NCBI GenBank assembly: GCA_900547745.1
Contig: URHT01000001.1
Span: forward strand, 62,001 to 126,000
DNA length: 64,000 nt
DNA from: an uncultured Eubacteriales bacterium
Lineage (GTDB): Bacteria; Bacillota; Clostridia; Oscillospirales; Oscillospiraceae
Direction of reading: 5' to 3'
The stretch's first letter is position 1, and every line of letters begins with the position of its first letter. Both the position numbers and the translations under genes were made by a program. Positions 44,827 through 52,736 of this stretch are shown one piece after another. The notes under the pieces were generated by a model. It ran no database searches, was not told the DNA's origin, and saw nothing but the letters and a program-made list of their open reading frames with translations.

Positions 44827-46033
44827 GGTGCTCCTGCTCCTCCCGGCTCTCGGCCATCAGCAGCCGGAACAGCCGCTCCACCTGCTGCCGCCGCTGGGGC
44901 AGCAGATCGCCCCGCCGCGCCAGCACCTCCTTCTCCCGGGCCTCATCCAGCACCGGAAAGCCCTGCGCCGCCTTGTACCGGCCAATCTCACCGGCCAGTG
45001 CCAGCCGCCGCGCCAGCAGGGCGGTCATCTGCTCGTCCACGTCATCCAGCTGCCGCCGCAGACCGGCCAGCGATCCATCATCGGCGGGCAGCAGGCGGCA
45101 GATGGCCAGCGCCGCCGCGGCCTCCACCACCGGTGCCGCCCGCAGGGCCACACAGCTGTCGTGCCGCCCGCCCACGGTGACGGCGGTGTTCTCCATCCGC
45201 GCCAGATCCACTGTCTCCTGCGGCTTGGCAATGGACGGCGTCGGGCGGAACGTCGCGGTGAACACAATATCCATGCCGTTGCTGATGCCGCCGTTGATGC
45301 CGCCGGAGTGATTGGTTTCCGTAAAAATGCGGCTTCCATCGGTACGAAATGCATCGTTCGCTTCACTTCCGTGAAGCGCCGCGAAGCCCTCGCCTTCCCC
45401 AAAGCCGATGGCCTTCACAGCGGGGATGGCAAACACATGGCGGCTGATCTCCGACTCCACGGTGTCCCGCCAGTCGGGGCCGCCCAGTCCGGCGGGTACG
45501 CCGCTGACGGTGCAGCGGATCTGCCCGCCCACGCTGTCGCCGTTTTCGCGGGCCTCTGCCGCCCGCCGCCGCAGCACTTCTTCCTCCAGAACCACGGCAT
45601 TTACGGTGATATCCAGCGTTTTCAAGAACGTTTTTGCCAGACTGCCCGCCACGGTCAGCGGTGCGGTGAGCCGCCCGGAGAACCGCCCGCCGCCCCGGTA
45701 GTCGTTGCACCCGCCGGAACGGACGAAGGCGGCGTAGTCGGCGTGGCCGGGGCGGGGGGTGTCCCGCAGCGCCGCGTAGTCGCCGGAGCGGACATCCCGG
45801 TTGCGCAGCACCGCCACCAGCGCGTCGCCGGTGGTGCGGCCCTGATAGACCCCGGCGAGGAGCTCTACCTCGTCCGGCTCGTGCCGTCCGGTGGCCAGAG
45901 CCCCGGAGGCCTTGCGCCGCAGCAGGTCTGCGTGGATCAGCTCGCCGTCCACCGGCAGACCGGCTGGAATATTCTGGATGAGAACCCCCACGGCGGGGCC
46001 GTGGGACTCTCCGAAGATCGTGTATTCCATCAT
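44819..46033 (-). CDS. aroC: Chorismate synthase fused to chorismate mutase
   Basis: 404 aa bifunctional enzyme. Residues 1 to about 320 are chorismate synthase (FMN-dependent 1,4-elimination of EPSP phosphate). It opens MMEYTIFGESHGPAVGV, shorter than usual at the N-terminus, and has PRPGHADYAA, RGGGRFSGRLTA and SGGINGGISNG. Residues about 325-400 are an AroQ-type chorismate mutase helical domain (LRRQLDDVDEQMTALLARRL, EIGRYKAAQGFPVLDEAREK), which would turn chorismate into prephenate. The ATG at 46033 overlaps the aroA stop (ATGA). The fusion couples the end of the common pathway to the Phe/Tyr branch. The domain join is plain in one uninterrupted frame. Confidence 0.95.
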   Translation of the reverse strand: MMEYTIFGESHGPAVGVLIQNIPAGLPVDGELIHADLLRRKASGALATGRHEPDEVELLAGVYQGRTTGDALVAVLRNRDVRSGDYAALRDTPRPGHADYAAFVRSGGCNDYRGGGRFSGRLTAPLTVAGSLAKTFLKTLDITVNAVVLEEEVLRRRAAEARENGDSVGGQIRCTVSGVPAGLGGPDWRDTVESEISRHVFAIPAVKAIGFGEGEGFAALHGSEANDAFRTDGSRIFTETNHSGGINGGISNGMDIVFTATFRPTPSIAKPQETVDLARMENTAVTVGGRHDSCVALRAAPVVEAAAALAICRLLPADDGSLAGLRRQLDDVDEQMTALLARRLALAGEIGRYKAAQGFPVLDEAREKEVLARRGDLLPQRRQQVERLFRLLMAESREEQEHHA

Positions 46034-47259
46034 GGCTCCAGCACCTCCATCCTGCCGCCAAGGGCTTCCATATCTTTCCAAAAATCGGGGTAGGACTTCG
46101 ATACCTGCTCCCCGCCGGTCAGCGTCACGCTGCCGTCGCACAGCATGGCGGCACAGCCCGCCATCATGGCGATGCGGTGGTCGCCGAAGCTGTCCACGCA
46201 GCCGCCGTGAAGCCCGGAAACACCTGTGATGACAAGGCTTTCCGGCTCCTTCAGCACCTGCGCGCCCAGCGCGTGCAGCACATGGGCCACGGCGGCGGGG
46301 CGGTCGCTCTCCTTGCCTCGCAGGAAGCCGCAGCCCGTGAAACGGGTGGTGCGGCCGGGCTGCAGGGCGGCGTACAGCGCCAGCGGCATCAGCAGATCGG
46401 GGGTGTCGGTCATGTCAACGCACGGCGGCAGGTCGTCCAGATACGACAGGATGATCGAATCGCCATGCAGATTCCGCAACAATTTATTTCCATGAATTTC
46501 AAAAATTTCAGATTTATTTCCGATTTTTTTCCGATCAATTTCCGGTTTTTCAGTATCCGGGAATGCCACACGGAGCAGATCCCCCTTTGCGGCGGGATCC
46601 CGCTGCTGTTGCACATGGGAGAGCACCAGCCAGAACGCTGCCGCCGACCAGTCCGGCGCGGTCAGCAGCGGCGCGGGGCGGTAGGTCTGCCCGCCGTCGA
46701 TGTGCCAGCCGCCATCAGTCCCGGTCACGGTGACGCCATGGTGGCGGAGGACATGGCAGGTCATGTCCAGGTAGGGTCGGGACACCGGTTTATCGGTTAA
46801 CATAATATCTGACGATCCGGGCAGAAGCGGCAGCGCCATCAAAAGACCGCTGACCACCTGAGAGGTGGCGGCGGCGGACAGCGTCCATGTGCCGCTGCGG
46901 AGGGGCCGCGTCAGCGCCAGTCCCGCCGGGGCGGCGCGTAGTCCCAGCTCGGCGGGGATGGGGCGCTGCAGGAGACGGGACGAGCCGGTGAATACGGCGT
47001 CCGTCCGGCCCAGCGCCATGAAGAGCGGCAGCAGAAAGCGGAGGGTGCTGCCGCTGTCACCGCAGCAGACGGTGGGGGACGGCGTGTCCAGCAGGCGCAG
47101 CGCCGCCGCCGTGTACCGGATATCGTCGGCGGGGCGGGGCGGCAGGGGGGTGGCCTGTCCCGCCAGACGGCGGCAGATCAGCTCCCGGTGGAGCAGGCTC
47201 TTGGACGGCGGCACCGTCACGCTGCCGCAGAGCCGGGAGGGGTGCAGCCGCAGCATCAT
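46030..47259 (-). CDS. aroA: EPSP synthase (3-phosphoshikimate 1-carboxyvinyltransferase)
   Basis: 409 aa. It adds enolpyruvyl from PEP to shikimate-3-phosphate. Motifs: VPPSKSLLHRELI, GDSGSTLRFLLPL, TSQVVSGLLMALPLL, KPVSRPYLDMT, GKESDRPAAVAHVL and VDSFGDHRIAMMAG. ATG 47259 overlaps the aroB stop (ATGA) and has GGGAGG upstream, so it is preferred to the in-frame GTG at 47274. A very AT-rich insert (about 46478-46556) encodes a Lys/Ile/Glu-rich stretch (KPEIDRKKIGNKSEIFEIHG) at a point where relatives have a short link before the GDS strand. The fold should tolerate it as a loop. Confidence 0.96.
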   Translation of the reverse strand: MMLRLHPSRLCGSVTVPPSKSLLHRELICRRLAGQATPLPPRPADDIRYTAAALRLLDTPSPTVCCGDSGSTLRFLLPLFMALGRTDAVFTGSSRLLQRPIPAELGLRAAPAGLALTRPLRSGTWTLSAAATSQVVSGLLMALPLLPGSSDIMLTDKPVSRPYLDMTCHVLRHHGVTVTGTDGGWHIDGGQTYRPAPLLTAPDWSAAAFWLVLSHVQQQRDPAAKGDLLRVAFPDTEKPEIDRKKIGNKSEIFEIHGNKLLRNLHGDSIILSYLDDLPPCVDMTDTPDLLMPLALYAALQPGRTTRFTGCGFLRGKESDRPAAVAHVLHALGAQVLKEPESLVITGVSGLHGGCVDSFGDHRIAMMAGCAAMLCDGSVTLTGGEQVSKSYPDFWKDMEALGGRMEVLEP

Positions 47260-48302
47260 AGGGCATCCTCCCACAGGCTCTCCAGCGGCACCTTCTCCAG
47301 ACGCCCCTCGCCGGGGCGCTCCACCACCACGATGGTGATGTGCCCGCCGGCGGCCTTCTTGTCCCGGGGTAGGAAGCGGCGCAGGGCGTCCTGCTCGCAG
47401 TCGATGGAGATGGGCAGGCCGAACCGGGGCAGCAGGCGCTCCAGCCGGGCCAGCAGGAAGTCGCCGCCGAAGCCGTGACCGATCTGCCAGCGCAGCATCT
47501 GGGCCATACCGGCGGCTACCGCTTCGCCGTGGGTGCAGGCGGCGTAACCGCCCAGCGCCTCGTAGGCATGGCCGAAGGTGTGACCGAAGTTCAGCAGGCG
47601 GCGGGGGCCGTCGTCCCGCTCATCGGCGGCGATGCAGCGGGCCTTCACCCGGCAGCAGGCGGCAACAAGCTTCTCCGGGTCGGGCCGGGGCGATTCCTCC
47701 AGATAGTCCAGCAGGGCGGCGTCGGCGATGCAGGCGCACTTGATGACCTCCGCCATGCCGGAGGTCAGCTGGCGGGGGGGCAGGGTGGCGAGACACGCCG
47801 GGTCGGACAGCACCAGCGAGGGCTGCCAGAAAGCGCCCAGCTGGTTCTTGCCCTCGGGAAGGTCAAGGGCCGTCTTGCCGCCGATGGCGCTGTCCGCCTG
47901 CGCCAGCAGGGTGGTGGGGAGGTGGGCCAGCGCCACGCCCCGCAGCAGGGTGGCGGCGGCAAAGCCCGCCAGATCGCCGCAGGCACCGCCGCCCAGCGAT
48001 ACCACGCCGCAGGTGCGGTCGAAGCCATCACGCAGGATGCGGCGGCACAGCTCCTCATAGACGGGGACGGTCTTGGCGTGCTCACCGGCGGGGACGGGGT
48101 ACAGCGCGGCGTCCAGTCCGGCGGCGCGGAGACTGTCCAGCACGGCACCGCCGTAAAGACCGGCGGCAGTCTCGTCGGCCACCACGGCCCAGCGGGCGGC
48201 AGGCGCGGCCTCCCGCAGCAGGGCACCGGCCCGGGCCAGCAGGCCGCGGCCGATGTACACGGGGTAGGCGGCGGACGGGAGTTGGACGGTGAGCTGTTCC
48301 AT
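47256..48302 (-). CDS. aroB: 3-dehydroquinate synthase
   Basis: 348 aa. It cyclises DAHP to 3-dehydroquinate, NAD- and metal-dependent. Motifs: GVVSLGGGACGDLAGFAA, the LPTTLLAQADSAIGGKTALD signature, KNQLGAFWQP, and the metal-binding LNFGHTFGHAYEAL and CTHGEAVAAGMAQM. ATG 48302 follows TTGGAGG by 7 nt and lies 32 nt behind the operon -10 box; longer upstream frames are rejected. First gene of the aro operon. A DAHP synthase gene is not present in the window. Confidence 0.97.
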   Translation of the reverse strand: MEQLTVQLPSAAYPVYIGRGLLARAGALLREAAPAARWAVVADETAAGLYGGAVLDSLRAAGLDAALYPVPAGEHAKTVPVYEELCRRILRDGFDRTCGVVSLGGGACGDLAGFAAATLLRGVALAHLPTTLLAQADSAIGGKTALDLPEGKNQLGAFWQPSLVLSDPACLATLPPRQLTSGMAEVIKCACIADAALLDYLEESPRPDPEKLVAACCRVKARCIAADERDDGPRRLLNFGHTFGHAYEALGGYAACTHGEAVAAGMAQMLRWQIGHGFGGDFLLARLERLLPRFGLPISIDCEQDALRRFLPRDKKAAGGHITIVVVERPGEGRLEKVPLESLWEDAL

Positions 48303-48333
48303 GTAGGTACCTCCAATGTGCGTTATTGGGCCT

Positions 48334-48362
48334 ATTGTAGCGCGAAAAGCGGGGTTTTGCAA
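48334..48362 (-). promoter_or_regulatory. Promoter of the aro operon
   Basis: Minus strand: TTGCAA (48357-48362), 17-nt spacer, TACAAT (48334-48339). It lies between aroB and repeat copy B, so the operon carries its own promoter inside the repeat-flanked block. Confidence 0.85.
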
Positions 48363-48490
48363 GGGCTTCCGGGGATATGGGATGGGATACAGAGGGATTG
48401 CGCTCCGGCGCATCGCTCGGATGCGCTTTCGTAGGGCGGCGTGCCCTCACGCCGCCGCGATGATTTTTACGTGCCTGCTGGCGGGGGATA

Positions 48491-48956
48491 TTTCGCGCAC
48501 CGGCGCGACCCGCTTTTGCCCTCGGCGGCAAAAGTGGGCAAAAACGCCGTTCAAACCTGCGGTTTGAAGATCCGCCCGCGTTCCGTGCGTTGTGCTGTGC
48601 GGGGCGCGTTCCACGCGGCTGGGGTAAGGTGAAAGCTGCCCGAAATGTGGAATGGAAGTGCGACGATCCCCGCTGCCGCTGGCAACGCAAAATATAGAAG
48701 TGCGCAACGGCGCATTTCAGAGCAAAAGCGGCAGCGCGCAGAGAAGCAAATCGATTCAACATTTTGGACGATTCAGCACACACTGGAAGCGGCGGAAGGA
48801 AATCCAAAAACCATGGGTTTTTGGCGGCGTTCTTTTCCCCATTTCTTCCGCTGTTGGAAGAAATGGGGCCGCCGGAGGCATAAAAAGTGACCCGCGCCGG
48901 GGCGCGGAGGGTCCGCAAATACAAAAGGAAACGGCGGGGGCACATTGGCCCCGCCC
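48491..48956. repeat. Non-coding repeat, copy B (inverted relative to copy A)
   Basis: Reverse complement of the block at 42336-42854; see that entry for shared segments. It retains the CCCACTTTTGCC-type and TTCAAACC-type hairpins but lacks the 39-nt extra hairpin. The adjacent 48433-48460 has a GGCGGCGT/ACGCCGCC hairpin that is partly shared with the area past copy A. The remaining intergenic sequence to the rplL terminator (48957-49050) shows nothing recognisable. Confidence 0.85.
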
Positions 48957-49050
48957 TACGAAAGCGAATTGAAGAACATCACGTCCACATGCCCATGCTT
49001 GGAACAGCGCACCAGTGCATTTCAGCGTAAAAGGAAACGGCGGGCGCAAA

Positions 49051-49080
49051 AAAAGAGAGACGCAGGTGCGTCTCTCTTTT
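49051..49080 (-). terminator. Terminator of the rplJL operon
   Basis: 14-bp stem AAAAGAGAGACGCA/TGCGTCTCTCTTTT, 34 nt beyond the rplL stop; the minus-strand transcript ends in a U-tract. Confidence 0.88.
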
Positions 49081-49113
49081 CTACGTTACAACGTCTATGG
49101 CTGTGTAAGAAAC

Positions 49114-49485
49114 TTACTTCAGCTCGACCTTGCCGCCGGCCTCCTCGACCTGCTTCTTCATAGCCTCGGCATCGTCCTTGGACAGGGCTTCCTTCAGGGT
49201 GTGGGGCACGCCCTCAACGGCAGCCTTGGCCTCGGCCAGACCCAAACCGGAGATCTCGCGGACGACCTTGATGACCTTGATCTTCTGAGCGGCATCGAAG
49301 CCGGTCAGAACCACGTCGAACTCGGTCTTCTCCTCAGCGGCGGGAGCGGCAGCGCCGGCAGCGGGAGCAGCCATGGCAGCGGCGGAAACGCCGAACTCCT
49401 CCTCCAGAGCGTGCACCAGCTCGGACAGCTCCAGAACGGTCAAACCCTTGATCTCTTCGATCATAGCAGTAATCTTCTCAGACAT
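49114..49485 (-). CDS. rplL: Ribosomal protein L7/L12
   Basis: 123 aa stalk protein that recruits translation factors to the large subunit. N-terminal dimerisation helices (SEKITAMIEEIKGLTVLELSELV), an Ala/Pro hinge (AAAMAAPAAGAAAPAA) and the C-terminal factor-binding domain (EKTEFDVVLTGF, KIKVIKVVREISGLGLAEAK). AGGAGG precedes ATG. Downstream is a terminator instead of the usual rpoB gene. Confidence 0.99.
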   Translation of the reverse strand: MSEKITAMIEEIKGLTVLELSELVHALEEEFGVSAAAMAAPAAGAAAPAAEEKTEFDVVLTGFDAAQKIKVIKVVREISGLGLAEAKAAVEGVPHTLKEALSKDDAEAMKKQVEEAGGKVELK

Positions 49486-49560
49486 TGTGATAGCCTCCTA
49501 TTTGTAAGATTTTTGTTGAATGGATGCGGGCCTGCCGCCCGCGGGGGTCAGGGGGCCGAT

Positions 49561-50070
49561 TTACTCGGCGGCAGCGCCGTCTTTCTCGGCGATCTGCTTC
49601 AGCACGCAGGCCAGCGCGGAAATGGGGGCCAGCATGGTACCCAGAACCTGCGCCTGCAGCACGGGCAGCGCGGGGATGGAAGCCAGAGCATTGACAGTCT
49701 CCATGGAGACGACCTTGCCGTCCATGAAGCCGCCCTTGATCTCGAACTTATCCTTCAGCTTCTTGGCGTAATCCGCGATCACGCGTGCGGGGGCGACGGG
49801 ATCATCAGCGCAGATAGCCAGAGAAGTGGTACCGTTGAGCTGATCGTCCAGTTCGTTCAGACCGCAGTTGTTGAAAGCGAAACGCAGCAGGGTGTTCTTG
49901 ATGACAGCGTATTCCACGTTGTTGTTGCGGCACTCAGCGCGCAGAGCGGTATCCTCTGCCACGGTGATGCCCTTGTAATCAACGATGACGCCGGCGGCTG
50001 CGTTCTGCAGCTTGTCGGTCAGCGCCGCCACGATCGCCTGCTTTTCAGACAGAACCTTTGCGTTGGGCAT
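49561..50070 (-). CDS. rplJ: Ribosomal protein L10
   Basis: 169 aa base of the L7/L12 stalk and the autogenous regulator that binds its own leader. N-terminal LSEKQAIVAALTDKLQNAAAGVIVDYKGITV; rRNA-binding region NTLLRFAFNNCG; C-terminal stalk-binding helix LACVLKQIAEKDGAAAE. GGAGGTGA upstream. Confidence 0.98.
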   Translation of the reverse strand: MPNAKVLSEKQAIVAALTDKLQNAAAGVIVDYKGITVAEDTALRAECRNNNVEYAVIKNTLLRFAFNNCGLNELDDQLNGTTSLAICADDPVAPARVIADYAKKLKDKFEIKGGFMDGKVVSMETVNALASIPALPVLQAQVLGTMLAPISALACVLKQIAEKDGAAAE

Positions 50071-50089
50071 TCTTTGTGTTCACCTCCGT

Positions 50090-50223
50090 CAGAATTGTCG
50101 GTGCGTTCAAAAAAGGAAACCGTCCCCATGCCAAAGGACATGAGGACGGTAAAAGCAATCATTACGATGTGCCATCCTCGGCAGGACTTACGGCCTTGCG
50201 GCCACCTGCTGTCTTTGGAACGC
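50090..50223 (-). promoter_or_regulatory. L10 leader (autoregulatory mRNA element) with attenuator
   Basis: The minus-strand transcript begins with the conserved L10-leader core AAAGACAGCAGGTGG..GCCGTAAGTCCTGCCGAGG (about 50164-50215). A terminator hairpin follows, ACCGTCC/GGACGGT with inner CATG pairing (50119-50150), then a U-tract (50108-50115) before rplJ. L10 or the L10(L12)4 complex should bind and attenuate rplJL. Confidence 0.9.
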
Positions 50224-50230
50224 AACCAGT

Positions 50231-50259
50231 ATTATACCAATGGCGAGACGGCTTGTCAA
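50231..50259 (-). promoter_or_regulatory. Promoter of rplJL
   Basis: Perfect consensus on the minus strand: TTGACA (50254-50259), 17-nt spacer, TATAAT (50231-50236). Confidence 0.93.
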
Positions 50260-50278
50260 GCCAAAGATATCGGTTTTT

Positions 50279-50971
50279 TTACAGCTGCTTGTTGGCGTTC
50301 ATCTTCACGCCGGGGCCCATGGTGGAAGCGGCCACGCAGGACTTGATATACTGGCCCTTGGCGGCGGCGGGCTTGGCCTTGATGATGGCGCCCAGCAGAG
50401 CGGAGTAGTTCTCGAACAGCTTGTCAGCGCCGAAGGAGACCTTGCCGATGGGGCAGTGGATGATGTTGGTCTTGTCCAGACGGTACTCGACCTTACCGGC
50501 TTTGGCTTCCTGCACGGCCTTGGCGGCGTCAGGGGTCACGGTGCCGGACTTGGGGGAGGGCATCAGGCCCTTGGGGCCCAGGACCTTACCCAGACGGCCG
50601 ACGACACCCATCATGTCGGGGGTGGCGACGACGACATCGAAGTCGAACCAGTTCTCCTTCTGGATCTTCTCCACCAGATCCATCTCGCCCACATAGTCGG
50701 CGCCGGCGGCCTTGGCGGCCTCGGCCTTGTCGCCCTTGGCGAACACCAGAACGCGGACGGACTTGCCGGTGCCGTTGGGCAGCACGATGGCGCCGCGCAC
50801 CTGCTGGTCGGCGTGACGGGAGTCGACGCCCAGCTTGACGTGGAGCTCCACGGTCTCGTCGAACTTGGCGCTGGCGGTCTTGCAGATCAGCTCCAGACCC
50901 TCCTTGGGGTCATACAGCATAGCCTTGTCGATCTGCTTGGCGCTTTCCTGATATTTCTTACCTCTAAACAT
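50279..50971 (-). CDS. rplA: Ribosomal protein L1
   Basis: 230 aa, forming the L1 stalk near the E site. Signature segments YDPKEGLELICKTASAKFDETVELH, the GTGKSVRVLVFAKG loop, GKVLGPKGLMPSPKSGTVT and the C-terminal GPGVKMNANKQL. AGGAGGG upstream. Cotranscribed with rplK; the rplJ promoter lies just past its 3' end. Confidence 0.99.
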   Translation of the reverse strand: MFRGKKYQESAKQIDKAMLYDPKEGLELICKTASAKFDETVELHVKLGVDSRHADQQVRGAIVLPNGTGKSVRVLVFAKGDKAEAAKAAGADYVGEMDLVEKIQKENWFDFDVVVATPDMMGVVGRLGKVLGPKGLMPSPKSGTVTPDAAKAVQEAKAGKVEYRLDKTNIIHCPIGKVSFGADKLFENYSALLGAIIKAKPAAAKGQYIKSCVAASTMGPGVKMNANKQL

Positions 50972-50984
50972 CGTTACACCCTCC

Positions 50985-51410
50985 TTACTCGCCGACGACG
51001 ACGCCCATGGAGCGGGCGGTACCGGCGATCATGCTCATGGCTGCCTCCAGAGACGCGGCGTTCAGGTCGCGCATCTTCAGCTCGGCGATCTTCTGGATGG
51101 AGGCCTTGGAGATGGTAGCGACCTTTTCCTTGTTGGGAACGCCGGAACCGGACTCAATGTTGCACTCCTTCTTGATCAGGACGGCAGCGGGAGGGGTCTT
51201 GGTGATGAAGCTGAAGGAGCGGTCGGCATAGACGGTGATGACCACGGGGATGATCAGGCCCATGTCGTTCTTGGTGCGCTCGTTAAACTCCTTGGTGAAC
51301 GCGGCAATGTTGATGCCGTGCTGGCCCAGAGCGGGGCCGACGGGGGGTGCGGGAGTTGCTTTGCCCGCGGGGATCTGCAGTTTGACGTATCCAACTACTT
51401 TCTGTGCCAT
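50985..51410 (-). CDS. rplK: Ribosomal protein L11
   Basis: 141 aa, part of the GTPase-associated centre. KLQIPAGKATPAPPVGPALGQHGINI at the N-terminus, TPPAAVLIKKE in the middle, and C-terminal RNA-binding GTARSMGVVV. AAGGAGGTG upstream of ATG. Confidence 0.99.
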   Translation of the reverse strand: MAQKVVGYVKLQIPAGKATPAPPVGPALGQHGINIAAFTKEFNERTKNDMGLIIPVVITVYADRSFSFITKTPPAAVLIKKECNIESGSGVPNKEKVATISKASIQKIAELKMRDLNAASLEAAMSMIAGTARSMGVVVGE

Positions 51411-51414
51411 TTGT

Positions 51415-51515
51415 AGGCACCTCCTTCAATAAGATGTGGTAGCGGCCGGCCTGTACCGGAGCCGCTTTTGGCGAGATGACGTGCATCTCTCCCACTTGCG
51501 CCGGAGTCGTACTGC
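51415..51515 (-). promoter_or_regulatory. Putative rplK-rplA leader element
   Basis: Between nusG and rplK the minus strand reads CAAGTGGGAGA, a GAGATG/CATCTC hairpin, a GCGGC..GCCGC stem, then TACCACATCTTATTG before the rplK ribosome site. The GTGGGAG...TACCACATC pair recurs upstream of rplK in Firmicutes and is probably a ribosomal-protein binding leader. Assignment is from memory of that pattern. Confidence 0.5.
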
Positions 51516-51540
51516 TCCGGCCTGTACGGACAGCCCGTAC

Positions 51541-52068
51541 TCAGTTGCTGCTGACCTCCACCTGATCCAGCTCCAGATCCACCGGCGTTTCGCGGCCGAA
51601 CATGGAGACAACGACGCGAACCTTGTTCTTGTCCGGTTCGATCTCCTCCACCGTGCCGGTAAAGCTGGCGAGGGGGCCTTCGGTGATGCGGACGGTGTCG
51701 CCCACATGGTACAGCACGACGATCTCGCGCTTTTCCATGCCCAGAGCGGCTACCTCGTCCTCGGTCAGGGGGATCGCCTTGTTGGCCTCGCCCACGAAGC
51801 CCGTGACGCCGCGGATGTTGCGGATCAGGTGCCAGGTGTCGTCGGTCATGACCATTTTGATGAGAACATAGCCGGGGAAGACTTTGCGCTGGATCTCCTT
51901 GGCAACGCCGGACTCGGTGATCTCCGTGACCGTCTCCAGAGGGATCTCGATCTGGAGCACCATGTCCTCCATGCCGCGGTTCACCACGGACTTTTCGATG
52001 GCGGCCTTCACCGCGTTCTCATAGCCGGAATAGGTATGGGCTACATACCACTTCGCGTTATCAGCCAT
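51541..52068 (-). CDS. nusG: Transcription elongation/antitermination factor NusG
   Basis: 175 aa. N-terminal NGN domain (AKWYVAHTYSGYENAVK, QRKVFPGYVLIKMV, WHLIRNIRGVTGFVG) and C-terminal KOW (GDTVRITEGPLASFTGTVEE). Binds RNA polymerase and modulates pausing. Lies in rpmG-secE-nusG-rplK order. Confidence 0.98.
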   Translation of the reverse strand: MADNAKWYVAHTYSGYENAVKAAIEKSVVNRGMEDMVLQIEIPLETVTEITESGVAKEIQRKVFPGYVLIKMVMTDDTWHLIRNIRGVTGFVGEANKAIPLTEDEVAALGMEKREIVVLYHVGDTVRITEGPLASFTGTVEEIEPDKNKVRVVVSMFGRETPVDLELDQVEVSSN

Positions 52069-52078
52069 GCCCGTATCC

Positions 52079-52291
52079 TCAGGCGAACAGGCCGATCAGT
52101 GTGTTCACCGCCAGAACGCTGACTGCATCAAAGATCCAGATGCACGCGCCCACCAGCAGGGAGCACAGGATCACGGTGCCCGTGTTCTTCATGGTGGTCT
52201 TGCCGTCAGGCCATACGACCTTCTTCAGCTCGCTTCTCATTTCGCGGAACCACTTGCCGTGGTCTTTCTTGACCTTCTTCTCTTCAGCCAT
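52079..52291 (-). CDS. secE: Preprotein translocase subunit SecE
   Basis: 70 aa, single-helix short form. Amphipathic KWFREMRSELKKVVWPDGK precedes one transmembrane helix (TGTVILCSLLVGACIWIFDAV). Component of SecYEG in the membrane. Between rpmG and nusG. Confidence 0.97.
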   Translation of the reverse strand: MAEEKKVKKDHGKWFREMRSELKKVVWPDGKTTMKNTGTVILCSLLVGACIWIFDAVSVLAVNTLIGLFA

Positions 52292-52311
52292 AGCTTACTA
52301 TCTCCTTCCGA

Positions 52312-52461
52312 TTACTTCGTCTCAGTGTGGACGGTGTGCTTTCTGCAGAAGGGGCAATACTTGTTCAGCTCAAGCTTGTCGGGGGTATTCTTCTTGTTCT
52401 TCATCGTGTTGTAGTTTCTCTGCTTGCACTCATTGCATCTCAGGGTGATCTTCACGCGCAT
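52312..52461 (-). CDS. rpmG: Ribosomal protein L33
   Basis: 49 aa. RVKITLRCNECKQRNYNTMKN and CPFCRKHTVHTETK; the two CxxC pairs are kept, so this is the zinc-binding (C+) form. ATG 52461 lies behind AAGGAGGTG. First gene of the rpmG-secE-nusG unit. Confidence 0.97.
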   Translation of the reverse strand: MRVKITLRCNECKQRNYNTMKNKKNTPDKLELNKYCPFCRKHTVHTETK

Positions 52462-52591
52462 TAACGGCACCTCCTTATTAGATTCAGTCCGCACCTGCGG
52501 ACTCTTTGCCTCCCTGCCGGGTGACCGTCCTCCTCCGCGCCCGAAGCGAAAAAGCGCGCAAAAAGAAAGCACCCACTCACAGGTAATGCCA

Positions 52592-52620
52592 AGTATAGCA
52601 CGGTTTGCAGGGGAGGTCAA
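52592..52620 (-). promoter_or_regulatory. Promoter of rpmG-secE-nusG
   Basis: Minus strand: TTGACC (52615-52620), 17-nt spacer, TATACT (52592-52597). It drives an untranslated leader of about 125 nt. Confidence 0.88.
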
Positions 52621-52672
52621 CCTGTTTTTTGGAAAAAATCCGGATTTTTCGGGGGTTTTCCGCCTTTTCCCG

Positions 52673-52701
52673 TTGCAGACGGCGGCGGTTTTGTGTACAA
52701 T
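52673..52701 (+). promoter_or_regulatory. Promoter of ruvX
   Basis: TTGCAG (52673-52678), 17-nt spacer, TACAAT (52696-52701); the ruvX start is 36 nt downstream. Confidence 0.82.
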
Positions 52702-52736
52702 GATGCCATTGTACGGAAAGAGCAGGTGCATTTGTT

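Noticed and set aside
48082..48945. 287-codon minus-strand frame across aroB 5' end and repeat B
   Set aside because: Crosses the aro promoter and the repeat; no conservation between the two repeat copies at protein level.
48957..49050. Possible third partial copy of the 0.5-kb repeat
   Set aside because: Only the short AAAGGAAACGGCGGG segment matches; too little to call a copy.
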